From Chloroflexota bacterium (GTDB lineage: Bacteria; Chloroflexota; Dehalococcoidia; Lucifugimonadales; Lucifugimonadaceae), in the NCBI GenBank assembly GCA_002721615.1, contig PBKW01000012.1, positions 109,809 to 173,808 on the forward strand: a stretch of 64,000 nt of DNA. Direction: 5' to 3'. The notes beneath the pieces were generated by a model, which was given only the letters and a program-made list of their open reading frames with translations, made no database searches and was not told where the DNA came from. A program made the translations under genes and the position numbers. Positions 18,695 to 27,442 of the stretch are shown piece after piece. Within the stretch, counting starts at the first letter, position 1; every line of letters starts with the position of its first letter.

Positions 18695-18952
18695 ATGACT
18701 AAAGCTTTTATTGAAATATACACTACTCATGATTGTTCTTTCTGTAAACAAGCAAAGAATCTTTTGAACAAATATTCATTAGAATTCATAGAACATAATG
18801 TTGATTCCCAAGTTAATCGTGAACTAATGAAGAAAAGAGCAAAAGGAAATTATTCAGTACCTCAAATATTTATAAATAAAAAATTGATTGGAGGATTTAA
18901 AGAATTAGCCATATTACATAAGACAGGAAAACTGAAAAGTTTATTAAGTTAA
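18695..18952 (+). CDS. Glutaredoxin
   Basis: The 85-residue protein has a thioredoxin fold with the active site CSFC in 'YTTHDCSFCKQAKNLLNKY', the cis-Pro loop 'NYSVPQIFINKKLIGGF' and the GG glutathione-binding pair. The dithiol CxxC fits a GrxC-type glutaredoxin that reduces disulfides or ribonucleotide reductase. It stands alone between divergent neighbours. Confidence 0.9.
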   Translation: MTKAFIEIYTTHDCSFCKQAKNLLNKYSLEFIEHNVDSQVNRELMKKRAKGNYSVPQIFINKKLIGGFKELAILHKTGKLKSLLS

Positions 18953-19018
18953 ATTTATGCAAAAATTCAATTAAAAATGTTAATGTATAAAAATATACTT
19001 AACTATTAAGGAAATTTT

Positions 19019-19210
19019 ATGACTACTTATGAATGTGGAGATTGTGGAATGGGAATTGGAACTTTAAATTGCTCTTGTGGAGTAGAATTAGTTCATGAAT
19101 CTATATTGACTGAAGATGGAGAAACCGTTCAAGTGTCTCAATGTCCAAAAGGATGTGGAAAAATTAAATCTCCAACTTGTTGTGGCACTGATATGAATCC
19201 ATCAAACTAA
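19019..19210 (+). CDS. Small cysteine-rich protein, probably metal-binding
   Basis: The 63-residue protein has ten cysteines arranged as CxxC, CxC, CxxxC and CC ('TYECGDCGMGIGTLNCSCGV', 'QCPKGCGKIKSPTCCG'). The Cys/Gly spacing suggests two zinc-ribbon-like knuckles. A good Shine-Dalgarno (AAGGAA) precedes the ATG. It lies 23 bases before the GMC oxidoreductase on the same strand. The role is not known; a zinc or iron-sulfur site is an inference from the Cys pattern. Confidence 0.65.
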   Translation: MTTYECGDCGMGIGTLNCSCGVELVHESILTEDGETVQVSQCPKGCGKIKSPTCCGTDMNPSN

Positions 19211-19233
19211 CAACCCATTCTAAATCTAATCTC

Positions 19234-20820
19234 ATGAAATATGATGCTATTGTAATTGGATCTGGTTCAGCAGGATCAATTATTGCAACGCGTTTAAGCG
19301 AACAAAAAGACAAATCTATCCTATTGATAGAAGCTGGTCCTGACTATGAAAACATAGATAGTTTACCTAATGAAATTAAATATGGTTATTCTACTGGAAC
19401 AGACAACAATCAGTTTTCTCAAAATCATGACTGGAAATTCGTAGGCCAAGCAACAAAACTTGCACCTAAAATGTCGGTTCCTAGAGGAAAAGTAACAGGT
19501 GGATCTAGTGCTATAAATGGTCAAATATTTTTTAGAGGAGCGCCTGAAGATTATGATGAATGGGCTTCTCAAGGAAATGATGAATGGAATTATATAAAAT
19601 TACTCCCTTATTTCAGAAAATTAGAAACAGATCTTGATTTTCAAGATGATTTTCATGGAACCGACGGTCCAATAATGGTCAGAAGACACTTTAGAGATGA
19701 ATTAACACCACAAGATGATGCTTTTTACCAAGCTTGCCTTGATAATAATTATGGAGAAAGTAAAGATCTCAATCACCCTGAATCAACTGGAGTAAGCCCT
19801 ACACCTATTAACAATATAAAAGGAATTAGATGGAGTACTGCAATAGGATACTTGGATTTATCTAGACATAGATTGAATCTGACCATTAAATCAAATTGCT
19901 TTGTTAGAAAAATATTATTCAATAAAGAAAAAGCTATAGGAGTACAAGTAGAAAGTAAAGGTGAAGTCTTTGAAGTATTAGGGAAAAAAATTATTCTATG
20001 TGCAGGAGCTGTAGGCTCACCTCATTTATTATTGTTATCAGGATTGGGTCCTAAAAATCAACTTAAAAAATATAACATACCAATAATTAAAGATTTACAA
20101 GGGGTAGGAAAAAATCTGAGTGACCATCCTATTGTGTGGGTTACTTATAAGACTAAAAAGTCTTTTACGTTAAATCCCTTAACTTATTCTATGCAAGTTT
20201 TATGTCGTTATACTGCAAAGAATTCAAAGTTCAGAAATGACATGTTATTAGTTATGTCTAATTATGCTCATGATAATAAAACCACAAAAAAATATCCTGC
20301 TCATCCAGATAATTTGCTATCACGGAATTCAGGAAAGCCTTTAGGTATTAGAATAATAGTCGGACTTTGGCTAGCAGAAAGTAAAGGAGAATTATCTCTA
20401 ACATCTAACGACCCAAAAGTTCAGCCATTTTTAAATTTCAATTATTTAAACACAGAGTTCGATAAGAAAAGGATGAGAGAAGCAATACATAAGGCTATAG
20501 AGTTAGGAAACCATGCTTCTTTTAAAGATATTATAGAAAAAAGAGTTGACCCTACTGATGAAGATTTAGAATCAGATATTGATCTAAATAAATGGCTTTT
20601 AAAAAATTCTATGACAGGTCAGCATATATCTGGAACATGTAAAATGGGACCATCTTCTGACAAAATGTCTGTTGTAAATCAATATGGAAAAGTTCACTCT
20701 GTAGAAAATTTATTTCTAGCAGATTCTTCAATAATGCCACATTGCATTAGAGCCAACACTAATGTTACTACTATGATGATTGGAGAAAGAATGTCTGATT
20801 TCTTCAAAGCTATTATTTAA
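19234..20820 (+). CDS. GMC-family FAD-dependent oxidoreductase (choline dehydrogenase-like)
   Basis: The 528-residue flavoprotein has the FAD-binding 'YDAIVIGSGSAGSIIATRLS' at the N-terminus, the GMC signature 'PRGKVTGGSSAINGQIFFRG' near residues 89-108, 'CAGAVGSPHLLLLSGLGP' near 255-273, and the C-terminal 'GQHISGTCKMG' with the catalytic His, followed by 'ANTNVTTMMIGERMSDF'. Alcohol or polyol oxidation is expected, with the substrate unknown. Such genes are frequent in marine heterotrophs that use oxidised organic matter. Confidence 0.9.
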   Translation: MKYDAIVIGSGSAGSIIATRLSEQKDKSILLIEAGPDYENIDSLPNEIKYGYSTGTDNNQFSQNHDWKFVGQATKLAPKMSVPRGKVTGGSSAINGQIFFRGAPEDYDEWASQGNDEWNYIKLLPYFRKLETDLDFQDDFHGTDGPIMVRRHFRDELTPQDDAFYQACLDNNYGESKDLNHPESTGVSPTPINNIKGIRWSTAIGYLDLSRHRLNLTIKSNCFVRKILFNKEKAIGVQVESKGEVFEVLGKKIILCAGAVGSPHLLLLSGLGPKNQLKKYNIPIIKDLQGVGKNLSDHPIVWVTYKTKKSFTLNPLTYSMQVLCRYTAKNSKFRNDMLLVMSNYAHDNKTTKKYPAHPDNLLSRNSGKPLGIRIIVGLWLAESKGELSLTSNDPKVQPFLNFNYLNTEFDKKRMREAIHKAIELGNHASFKDIIEKRVDPTDEDLESDIDLNKWLLKNSMTGQHISGTCKMGPSSDKMSVVNQYGKVHSVENLFLADSSIMPHCIRANTNVTTMMIGERMSDFFKAII

Positions 20821-20826
20821 TTACAA

Positions 20827-21240
20827 TTAGTTATCTAAATAATTAAATGAAAGTATTACATTTATTTCAGAACTAATACTTTTTGAAACAGGACAATTTT
20901 TAGCCGAAGTTTCAAGAATTCTCTTATTTTCTGGAGATAATTCTTTAGTGAAAAATATACCAACATGAATTTCTGAAATCCTACGAGGTGCTGAACTCAT
21001 AACCTTTGTTATTTTTGCAGAAGCTCCATCAATATCTATTCCATATTGTTGTGCTGTAATACCCATAGTAGTCAATTTACAGCTTCCTAATGAAGTAACA
21101 AATAGATCTGTTGGAGAAAAAGCTTCTCCTTTTCCTTTATTATCGGTAGGAGCATCAGTGATAATTTCATCACTAGACTGCAAATGAACAGAATTAGTCC
21201 TTAAATTACCTAAATACTTTATTTCTACTTGGTTAGCCAT
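20827..21240 (-). CDS. OsmC/Ohr-family peroxiredoxin-like protein
   Basis: The 137-residue OsmC-fold protein has the first reactive Cys in 'TSLGSCKLTTMGITAQQYGI' and the second in 'AKNCPVSKSI'. The family detoxifies organic hydroperoxides with a Cys pair. A second copy lies at 51616-52029 and aligns over its whole length ('DAPLDNQGLGRTFAPTDLLA' against 'DAPTDNKGKGEAFSPTDLFV'). Confidence 0.88.
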   Translation of the reverse strand: MANQVEIKYLGNLRTNSVHLQSSDEIITDAPTDNKGKGEAFSPTDLFVTSLGSCKLTTMGITAQQYGIDIDGASAKITKVMSSAPRRISEIHVGIFFTKELSPENKRILETSAKNCPVSKSISSEINVILSFNYLDN

Positions 21241-21288
21241 AATAATTAAATTAAAATTTTAATTTGAAATTAATTATAAAATAAAAAT

Positions 21289-21507
21289 ATGCTAATAAAA
21301 AATCTTTCGGAAGAAATACAAATTTTAAACCATGGATCTCCTTTTGATGCCACAAAAACTGATCTGACAATTATCATTTTATTTCTACATGTGCCTTTAG
21401 TAATTGCAACGAGATTAAGCAGAAAATCAATCACATTAAAAAAAATATTGTTTTCATTTTATGTGATTAGTATGATAGTTTTCTTTTGTCTAGTTATATT
21501 ATTCTAA
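21289..21507 (+). CDS. Small membrane protein upstream of ctaG
   Basis: The 72-residue protein has two hydrophobic segments (about residues 25-42 and 52-71) joined by a basic loop 'RLSRKSITLKK'. It lies 9 bases before ctaG on the same strand, so a link to cytochrome oxidase assembly is plausible by position only. No family recognised. Confidence 0.55.
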   Translation: MLIKNLSEEIQILNHGSPFDATKTDLTIIILFLHVPLVIATRLSRKSITLKKILFSFYVISMIVFFCLVILF

Positions 21508-21516
21508 TCTTGATAT

Positions 21517-22443
21517 ATGCATTTCTTATCTTCTACTTATAAAAACATTAATTCTTTTAACCACTCTGGTTCATCAGATCAGACCATGGAAACATTTTGG
21601 GATTTCATCAATAAATGGAATTTTCTAAACATCACAAATGTTAGTGGAATTATTAGCCTTACATTACTAATTTTAATTATTGGTACATATCTCATTGGAT
21701 TGATTAGATTAGTAAAAAAATCTAATCTAAAAAAAATGAGAATCGTATCTATAACTACTGCTCTTTTTCTAGTACTTTTCGTGTTAGAAGGACCGATAGA
21801 TTATTTTGCAGAGCAAATGTTTTTTATTCATATGATCCAACATCTAACAATAATGGTAATAATTGCGCCAGTACTTCTTTTCTCTAATCCAATGCCGATG
21901 TTCATTTGGGGAACTCCAAATTTTTTAAGAAAAATAATCTCAAAACCTTTTTCTGGTAATAGTTTATTGAAAAGAACTATAACAAAGATCACAAAACCAA
22001 AGTATTCTTTGTCAATTTATATAATTGTTTTGTACTTCTGGCACATACCTTTCTTCTACAATGCAGCTCTACAAAATAATGGTGTACACTACATTAATCA
22101 TCTTCTATTCTTCTTTGCATCAATAATTTATTGGTGGCCAATTATAGGACCATCTCCCGTAAAAAGTCCTTTATCTGTAATTAAAAAAATCATTTATGTA
22201 TTAATTGCAGTTACTCCATCTGCTGCATTAGCAGCATTTATAACTTTTTCTCCTACACCCTTGTATGATTATTCTTCAACTCCACTCCACTGGAATGTAG
22301 CAAGTCATGTAGAAGATCAAAGATGGGGAGGAATAATTATGTGGCTTCCAGGCAATTTTCTATTTTTGGGGTTTTTAATCGGATTATTTTTTTTATGGGC
22401 TAAAGAAGAAGAAAAAGACGCTCTTCCAAAACTAAAAAAATAA
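21517..22443 (+). CDS. ctaG: CtaG-family cytochrome c oxidase assembly protein
   Basis: The 308-residue polytopic protein has about seven membrane segments. Family features are 'FIHMIQHLTIMVIIAPVLLF' with conserved His pairs, 'YFWHIPFFYNAALQNNGVHY', 'FASIIYWWPIIGPSP' and 'ALAAFITFSPTPLYD'. It is the caa3-type (DUF1404) CtaG, thought to deliver copper during oxidase assembly. The oxidase subunits are not in this window. An alternative start at M24 is possible. Confidence 0.88.
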   Translation: MHFLSSTYKNINSFNHSGSSDQTMETFWDFINKWNFLNITNVSGIISLTLLILIIGTYLIGLIRLVKKSNLKKMRIVSITTALFLVLFVLEGPIDYFAEQMFFIHMIQHLTIMVIIAPVLLFSNPMPMFIWGTPNFLRKIISKPFSGNSLLKRTITKITKPKYSLSIYIIVLYFWHIPFFYNAALQNNGVHYINHLLFFFASIIYWWPIIGPSPVKSPLSVIKKIIYVLIAVTPSAALAAFITFSPTPLYDYSSTPLHWNVASHVEDQRWGGIIMWLPGNFLFLGFLIGLFFLWAKEEEKDALPKLKK

Positions 22444-22482
22444 GTTGTAGAAGTATATTTTCATTATTAGTATTATTACTAT

Positions 22483-22716
22483 ATGTCTATTTATTATGTA
22501 TTGATCACATTTTCAATATGTTGGCTATTTATTGAAGCCACATTTTTTATTTCCAATAAATTAGTAATAGAAAGCAACTTAAATTATTCAAATTATTCCT
22601 TTTTAAATTACTTTAGATCATTAGCACTATTTTTGTTAACAGGAACAATAATTTTTATGTCAAATTTTCAAATTAATTTCGATTTTCAGAAATATTATTT
22701 CGTTTGTCCACTATAA
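22483..22716 (+). CDS. Small two-helix membrane protein, unknown
   Basis: The 77-residue protein has two hydrophobic segments (about residues 3-22 and 42-62). It sits between ctaG and the MFS gene on the same strand, with gaps of about 40 and 6 bases. It ends in 'KYYFVCPL'. Nothing recognisable in sequence. Confidence 0.45.
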   Translation: MSIYYVLITFSICWLFIEATFFISNKLVIESNLNYSNYSFLNYFRSLALFLLTGTIIFMSNFQINFDFQKYYFVCPL

Positions 22717-22722
22717 AAATCA

Positions 22723-23955
22723 ATGAGAACATTAAAAAGAAATAATTTTATTCCCTTAATGGTTTTAATTGGAGGAAGCGGTTGTTTATTTATCTCTTTT
22801 GGAATAAGACACTCTTTCGGAATGTATCTTATTCCTATATCCAATTATTTAGAAGTAGGAAGAGAGATTTTTGGTTTTGCTATGGCTATTCAAGTATTAC
22901 TTATAGGTGTCGGATCTCCTATTTTTGGTGCATTATCAGACAAATATGGATCTGGAAAAGCTGCATTCTTAGGAGTAATTCTAGCTATGTTAGGTTTAAC
23001 TTGGATGTCAAACGTCAATAATTCTTTTGATCTAATAGGTTCTCTAGCATTGATGGGGATAGGAGGTGCAGGATGTGGCACTGCAGTTGTATTAGGTGCT
23101 GTGGGAAGATCAGTCAAAAGAGAAAACAGAACATTATCATTAGGAGTAGTGATGGCAGCAGGATCATTAGGACAATTCGTGATGGTTCCTATTGTTGCAT
23201 ACCTTATTCAAATATCTAGTTGGTCAAATTCACTAATTAATTTAATTTTCATTGCATCTCTAATGTTACTATTTTCTTACATATTAAGTTTTTCAGGAAA
23301 ATCAAAATCTTCAAAAGAAGGATCAGATCAAACTATAAAAGAATCTCTTAAGGAAGCATTTAGTTCTAAAAGTTATAATCTCTTAACTATAGGTTTTTTT
23401 GTATGTGGTTTTCATGTGACATTTGTAGCCACTCATCTTCCAGCTTTCCTAGAAGATCAAAGCTTACCAACATGGCTAGGAGGATGGTCATTAGCATTAG
23501 TAGGATTGTTTAATATCATTGGGACTTTATTATTTGGTCGCCTAGGAGACAGTCTCTCCAAAAAAAATTTATTAGCTGTTTTATACTCTTTAAGGTCGGT
23601 ACTATTTCTTCTTTTTATAATTCTCCCTAAAAATGAATTAAGCGTTTTATTGTTCGCAAGTTTTCTAGGAATTCTCTGGCTTTCAACAGTTCCATTAACT
23701 AGTGGAATTATTTCAGATGTTTTCGGTTCTTATTACATGTCAACACTTTATGGAATAACATTTTTTTCACATCAAATTGGCTCTTTTTTGGGATCTTGGC
23801 TAGGAGGAAAAATATTTGATTTCTATGGCTCATATGATGCTATGTGGTGGATATGTGTAGCATTAGGATTCATATCAGCAATGTTCCATGTTGCTATTAT
23901 AGAAAAACCAGTAAAAAGACTCTCTAATAAAAAATCAATTTATCAAAATGAGTAA
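22723..23955 (+). CDS. Major facilitator superfamily transporter
   Basis: The 410-residue protein has twelve predicted membrane segments. The MFS motif between TM2 and TM3 is 'GALSDKYGSGKAAFLG', with a matching motif 'GRLGDSLSKKNLLAVLY' in the second half. The sequence around 'GIRHSFGMYLIPISNYL' resembles the monocarboxylate/oxalate-formate antiporter-like group. The last 8 bases overlap the gamma-glutamylcyclotransferase-like gene. The substrate is unknown. Confidence 0.88.
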   Translation: MRTLKRNNFIPLMVLIGGSGCLFISFGIRHSFGMYLIPISNYLEVGREIFGFAMAIQVLLIGVGSPIFGALSDKYGSGKAAFLGVILAMLGLTWMSNVNNSFDLIGSLALMGIGGAGCGTAVVLGAVGRSVKRENRTLSLGVVMAAGSLGQFVMVPIVAYLIQISSWSNSLINLIFIASLMLLFSYILSFSGKSKSSKEGSDQTIKESLKEAFSSKSYNLLTIGFFVCGFHVTFVATHLPAFLEDQSLPTWLGGWSLALVGLFNIIGTLLFGRLGDSLSKKNLLAVLYSLRSVLFLLFIILPKNELSVLLFASFLGILWLSTVPLTSGIISDVFGSYYMSTLYGITFFSHQIGSFLGSWLGGKIFDFYGSYDAMWWICVALGFISAMFHVAIIEKPVKRLSNKKSIYQNE

Positions 23956-24414
23956 AACTTTATATTTTGCATATGGTAGTAATCTTCATTTGGAACAAAT
24001 GAAAAACAGATGCCCTGATTCTGAAGTTTTCATGTGTTTCATTTTAAAGAACTTCAAACTTATTTTTAGAACAGTTGCAGATATAGAAAAAGATGTTGGA
24101 TCTCAAGTAAATGGAGTGATCTTTAAAATTTCTCAAAAAGATGAAACTTCTCTTGATAGATATGAAGGAGTGCCAACTCTATATAAAAAAAATTATTTTG
24201 AAGTATCCATTGAAAATAAAAAACATAAAGTTTTATATTACAAAATGACATCTTTATATAATGGATATGGGAACCTTCTTTAAAATACTATAATGTTATT
24301 GAAAAAGGATATGAACAAAATTCTCTTAATAAAAAAAGTTTAATAGATGCAAGAGAATTCTCAATAAAAAATTCAAGACCAACTACATACACTTCTCAAA
24401 GATGGAAAGATTAA
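23948..24414 (+). pseudogene. Gamma-glutamylcyclotransferase-like (AIG2 fold) gene with a -1 frameshift
   Basis: The first frame (23948-24283, 111 residues) begins 'TLYFAYGSNLHLEQMKNRCP', the YGSN motif of the GGCT/AIG2 fold, then stops after 'LYNGYG'. The next frame continues 'EPSLKYYNVIEKGYEQ' to a stop at 24412-24414, matching the family C-terminus (PSxxYxxxIxxGY). One extra G in GGG at 24269-24271 would restore a protein of about 155 residues. Either the gene is broken or the assembly lost a base. It starts inside the MFS gene. Confidence 0.75.
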
Positions 24415-24440
24415 ATAATATGAGAAGATATATTATTTAA

Positions 24441-24674
24441 ATGGAGAAAAAAGATATGCAAGAAAAGAAACTAGAATATTCGTGCGAAAAATGTAAAAAT
24501 TCCACTTACGAAGAAGGAAAAATAAGTACCACAGGTTCAGGTTTAAGTAAATTCCTAAATCTTCAGAGTAATAATTTTCTCACTATTTCCTGTACTAAAT
24601 GTGGCTACACTGAAATTTTCAAAGGTAAGAAAAGTGGAGCCTTATCTACTATATTTGATGTTTTGACAAATTAA
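24441..24674 (+). CDS. Zn-ribbon nucleic-acid-binding-type small protein
   Basis: The 77-residue protein has two CxxC pairs ('YSCEKCKNSTYEEG' and 'ISCTKCGYTEIFKGK') around the family-typical 'STTGSGLSKFLNLQSNNF'. This fits the Zn-ribbon family Pfam describes as nucleic-acid-binding (PF09855-like). The end 'LSTIFDVLTN' is also family-like. The role is unproven. Confidence 0.75.
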   Translation: MEKKDMQEKKLEYSCEKCKNSTYEEGKISTTGSGLSKFLNLQSNNFLTISCTKCGYTEIFKGKKSGALSTIFDVLTN

Positions 24675-24690
24675 GGAAATAATAAAAATT

Positions 24691-24909
24691 ATGACAGTAC
24701 TGAAAAGCATTAACGATTCATTAAAAACCAAAAGAAAATTATTATTACTTATTCTTAATATCACGCTAGTAGTATTTATAATTCTTGAAATAATGCTCTT
24801 TTCGGAAAGATCAAATATCATGTCAGAAGAAGAATTTAGAGAACATAGACTACAACTATGTAATGATGGACATCTTAGTGCTAGACAATGTGCTCGTGTA
24901 GTTCAATAG
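24691..24909 (+). CDS. Small single-TM protein, paralogue A of a three-member family
   Basis: The 72-residue protein has a basic N-terminus and one membrane helix 'KLLLLILNITLVVFIILEIM' with an Asn and a Glu inside it. The soluble tail has two Cys ('LQLCNDG', 'ARQCARVVQ'). The same helix pattern K-x-L-L-x-x-L-N-I-x-L-(V/I)(V/I)F-x-x-L-E occurs at 25227-25442 and 48558-48764. It lies 16 bases after the Zn-ribbon gene and 17 before the cupin gene. Function unknown. Confidence 0.6.
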   Translation: MTVLKSINDSLKTKRKLLLLILNITLVVFIILEIMLFSERSNIMSEEEFREHRLQLCNDGHLSARQCARVVQ

Positions 24910-24925
24910 TTATTAATCAAAATAG

Positions 24926-25240
24926 ATGATCCCTGTAATAAAAAACAAAAAAGACTTTGATAACCCTGTATTGAATATAACTGATGGAGTTCCTACTGTA
25001 GTTTCGTTATACCATGATCATGAACCAGGAGAATCTAGTAAACACCATTCTCATGATTGGGAACACCAAGTTTATATAACTCGTGGAAATGGAATTTTAT
25101 GGGTAGATGAAGTTGAATATAAAATCAAAGAAGGAGATTTCATTCTTGTACCTCCAAATTGTACTCATCATTTCAAAAATACTGGAAAAGAAATTCTAAG
25201 TAGGATCACTTTCAATCCCAAAGAAAGTGAAAATTTATAA
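24926..25240 (+). CDS. Single-domain cupin protein
   Basis: The 104-residue beta-barrel carries the cupin metal motif 1 'HHSHDWEHQVYITRGNG' (two His, a later Glu and His) near residues 40-57 and motif 2 'GDFILVPPNCTHHFKNTG' near 77-94. A metal site is likely; the substrate is unknown. Its 3' end overlaps the next small membrane-protein gene by 14 bases. Confidence 0.82.
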   Translation: MIPVIKNKKDFDNPVLNITDGVPTVVSLYHDHEPGESSKHHSHDWEHQVYITRGNGILWVDEVEYKIKEGDFILVPPNCTHHFKNTGKEILSRITFNPKESENL

Positions 25241-25442
25241 AAGAATAGATAAAAATAATTTGAATTTAAAAAATTTAAATAATTATTTAAATAATAAAAA
25301 AACTTATTTGTTAATCTTATTAAACATCTTGTTAATAATATTCATAGTTTTAGAAGTTTCAATTTTATACAATCTTAATGACGGATTTAAAAGTGTTAAA
25401 AGTGAAAAAATGAGAGATATATGTGTAGGTGACCTATGCTGA
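25227..25442 (+). CDS. Small single-TM protein, paralogue B of a three-member family
   Basis: The 71-residue protein has an Asn/Lys-rich N-terminus, the membrane helix 'TYLLILLNILLIIFIVLEVS' and a short tail ending 'DICVGDLC'. The helix aligns with those at 24691-24909 and 48558-48764, including the buried Asn and Glu, and all three have a Cys pair in the tail. The start overlaps the cupin gene by 14 bases, so translation is probably coupled. Confidence 0.55.
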   Translation: MKIYKRIDKNNLNLKNLNNYLNNKKTYLLILLNILLIIFIVLEVSILYNLNDGFKSVKSEKMRDICVGDLC

Positions 25443-25463
25443 TTATCAAGTGAGAATTAATTT

Positions 25464-25625
25464 ATGACAGAAAAAAATAACCAAGAAGAAAAACAAAAAG
25501 AAATAGAAAAACAAAAAGAAATAGATTATTCCTCTATAAAACAAGGGAAATTTTTCATCAATTTACTAATCGCCTTTATTCTTCTAATACCCATCATGTT
25601 TATTATGAACATCTGCCAAGGTTGA
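25464..25625 (+). CDS. 53-residue single-TM protein
   Basis: This short frame encodes a charged N-terminus with a repeated 'KEIEKQKEID' element, then one membrane helix 'FFINLLIAFILLIPIMFI' and a tail ending 'NICQG'. It fits the gap between paralogue B and the next gene with no overlap (the following ATG is 2 bases after its stop), which supports it being real in this tightly packed run. No known family. Confidence 0.45.
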   Translation: MTEKNNQEEKQKEIEKQKEIDYSSIKQGKFFINLLIAFILLIPIMFIMNICQG

Positions 25626-25626
25626 A

Positions 25627-25881
25627 ATGAAATCTATATTAAAACTTGGCATTACTATTGGATTAATACTCTTTTGTGTAGGATATTTATACACAATTAT
25701 TATAGCATTCAGAATAGGTTTTATATGGGGTTTAATTTCTTTACCTTTTGGGATATTTTTTTGTATAGCAGAAGGTTTGTTTTGGGATAAGTGGACACCC
25801 TTTTTTCAAACTGCCATAGGTTTAAGTCTTTTAATAATTTCTATTCATTTATTCAGAAAAAAATTTAAAGAAGGAATTTAA
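25627..25881 (+). CDS. Small membrane protein, unknown
   Basis: The 84-residue protein has two or three hydrophobic segments (about residues 5-25, 28-47 and 57-76). It has a 'FGIFFCIAEGLFWDKWTPFF' middle and a basic C-terminus 'FRKKFKEGI'. It is 8 bases before the asparagine-synthetase-like gene on the same strand. Not recognised. Confidence 0.5.
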   Translation: MKSILKLGITIGLILFCVGYLYTIIIAFRIGFIWGLISLPFGIFFCIAEGLFWDKWTPFFQTAIGLSLLIISIHLFRKKFKEGI

Positions 25882-25889
25882 AAATAAGG

Positions 25890-27308
25890 ATGTTTTACAA
25901 CATTTCAGAAAACACATCTAAAAAAATAATCAATCTTATAGAATCTAATAATTTCGAAAAAGTTTTTAGTTTTGAATCAATTTTTGCGGGATATTTTGAA
26001 TCTGGAGACAACGTTTTTTTAGTCAGAGACACGTTAGGAATAGTACCTTTATATTACAGAATTCATGAAGATGAAATTAAAATTAGTATTAAGCTTACAG
26101 ATTTAATTCAAAAAGGAGATAAAATTAATAAAAAAGGGGCGGTAGATTTCATATCTTTTGGATCAACGAGGATTAGTCCAATTATAGAAAACATCAATAT
26201 TTGTTCTCCTGGATCTATTATCCAATTTAACAAAAAAAGAAAAGACTTATCTCTCCTTTATAAGAATCAAATTCATCCAAGAAATTTAAATAAAATTAAT
26301 GAGAATAATATACTAGAAGAATATAAAAAATTATTTTCATCAGCTATTTCCAAAAATCAGACTAAAAAAAATCAAGTGATTTTTCTTAGTGGAGGAATAG
26401 ATTCTGCATGTATAGCAGTCAAAGACAAAAATATTTTGGATGCTATAACTATTCTTCCATGGGGAAAAAATTCTTCAGAAAAAGAATTTTCTAAAATAAA
26501 TGCAAAAATAGCAGATATAAAATCTCATCAATTTTTAGATGTTAATGAAAAAGTATTGAATAAAAACGTTCCTGAATTAATAGAAAAATACGGAACTCCT
26601 CTTGGAACTATTCATTACTTGGTTATGGACCACGCTTTTTCTAATAATTTTTTAAGTAAATACTCTTCTATAGCCTTTGGTCAAAACCTAGACACATTAT
26701 CATGCACTGCTGGTTCACAACCCACATCAATACTTTTACCTTCCATTATTAGAAACAAAATATTTAAAGAAAAAAATGTGGTTAATTTTTTCCTTAATAG
26801 AAACACCGGACTATTATCTTCTGAAAATCAAGAAATTATTGATGAATATATATCAGATGATTTAACTGAATATCAAAAAATAATTTTATCAGGGATATTC
26901 ATTACACATACACCTTTAGACAGCGAATATTTCATTTTACCTTCTCTAGTTAACAATAAAAATATTTTTAACCCATATTATGATCAAAAAATCGTCGAAT
27001 TTTTTCTCGGATTAAAGAAAAAAGTTTATTTTGATTTTTCTCGAAAAACTTGGAAATTTCCTATTAAAATAGATAAACAAATTCAAAAAAAACTTTGGGA
27101 ATATTTAAGTAATAATAAAAAATTTCAACAAAAAAAAGGATTATATCTTTCATCTCAAAATATTTTAATAAAAGATATTTTGAAATCTACCCCAAAATTT
27201 CTAGAAGGAAAACCAATAAAATTAGAAAATCAAAGATTTGCTGCTAAGAATTTTATCGACTTTTGTAAAGAATATGATCTTGAAAACCCAATATCATTCA
27301 CACAGTAA
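25890..27308 (+). CDS. Asparagine-synthetase-like enzyme lacking the N-terminal glutaminase Cys
   Basis: The 472-residue protein has the ATP-pyrophosphatase loop 'VIFLSGGIDSACIAV' near residues 162-176 and a following synthetase domain. The N-terminal part keeps only the end of the class II amidotransferase domain ('VFLVRDTLGIVPLYYR' matches RDRxGxKPLYY). The MCG start and the RGPD segment, which supply the Cys nucleophile, are missing. It should therefore use free ammonia or another amine, as in beta-lactam-synthetase-type relatives. It stands at the entrance to the glycan island, which also holds a complete AsnB at 34052-35833. Confidence 0.75.
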   Translation: MFYNISENTSKKIINLIESNNFEKVFSFESIFAGYFESGDNVFLVRDTLGIVPLYYRIHEDEIKISIKLTDLIQKGDKINKKGAVDFISFGSTRISPIIENINICSPGSIIQFNKKRKDLSLLYKNQIHPRNLNKINENNILEEYKKLFSSAISKNQTKKNQVIFLSGGIDSACIAVKDKNILDAITILPWGKNSSEKEFSKINAKIADIKSHQFLDVNEKVLNKNVPELIEKYGTPLGTIHYLVMDHAFSNNFLSKYSSIAFGQNLDTLSCTAGSQPTSILLPSIIRNKIFKEKNVVNFFLNRNTGLLSSENQEIIDEYISDDLTEYQKIILSGIFITHTPLDSEYFILPSLVNNKNIFNPYYDQKIVEFFLGLKKKVYFDFSRKTWKFPIKIDKQIQKKLWEYLSNNKKFQQKKGLYLSSQNILIKDILKSTPKFLEGKPIKLENQRFAAKNFIDFCKEYDLENPISFTQ

Positions 27309-27351
27309 TCTATATTAAAGTAAAGAAAATTTTGTAATGTAATTTTTGTTA

Positions 27352-27381
27352 TTGAAAATCTAAAATAAAAAAATATATTAT
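27352..27381 (+). promoter_or_regulatory. Candidate sigma-70-type promoter of the glycan gene run
   Basis: TTGAAA at 27352-27357 and TATTAT at 27376-27381 are separated by 18 bases, a near-consensus -35/-10 pair. It lies 62 bases upstream of the epimerase ATG at 27443 in the only sizeable gap of this region. In such AT-rich DNA chance matches are common. Confidence 0.4.
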
Positions 27382-27442
27382 AAGGATTCCATAGAAACTA
27401 ATTTACTATTAATATGGTTTTATAAATGAATTCAAGAAAATC

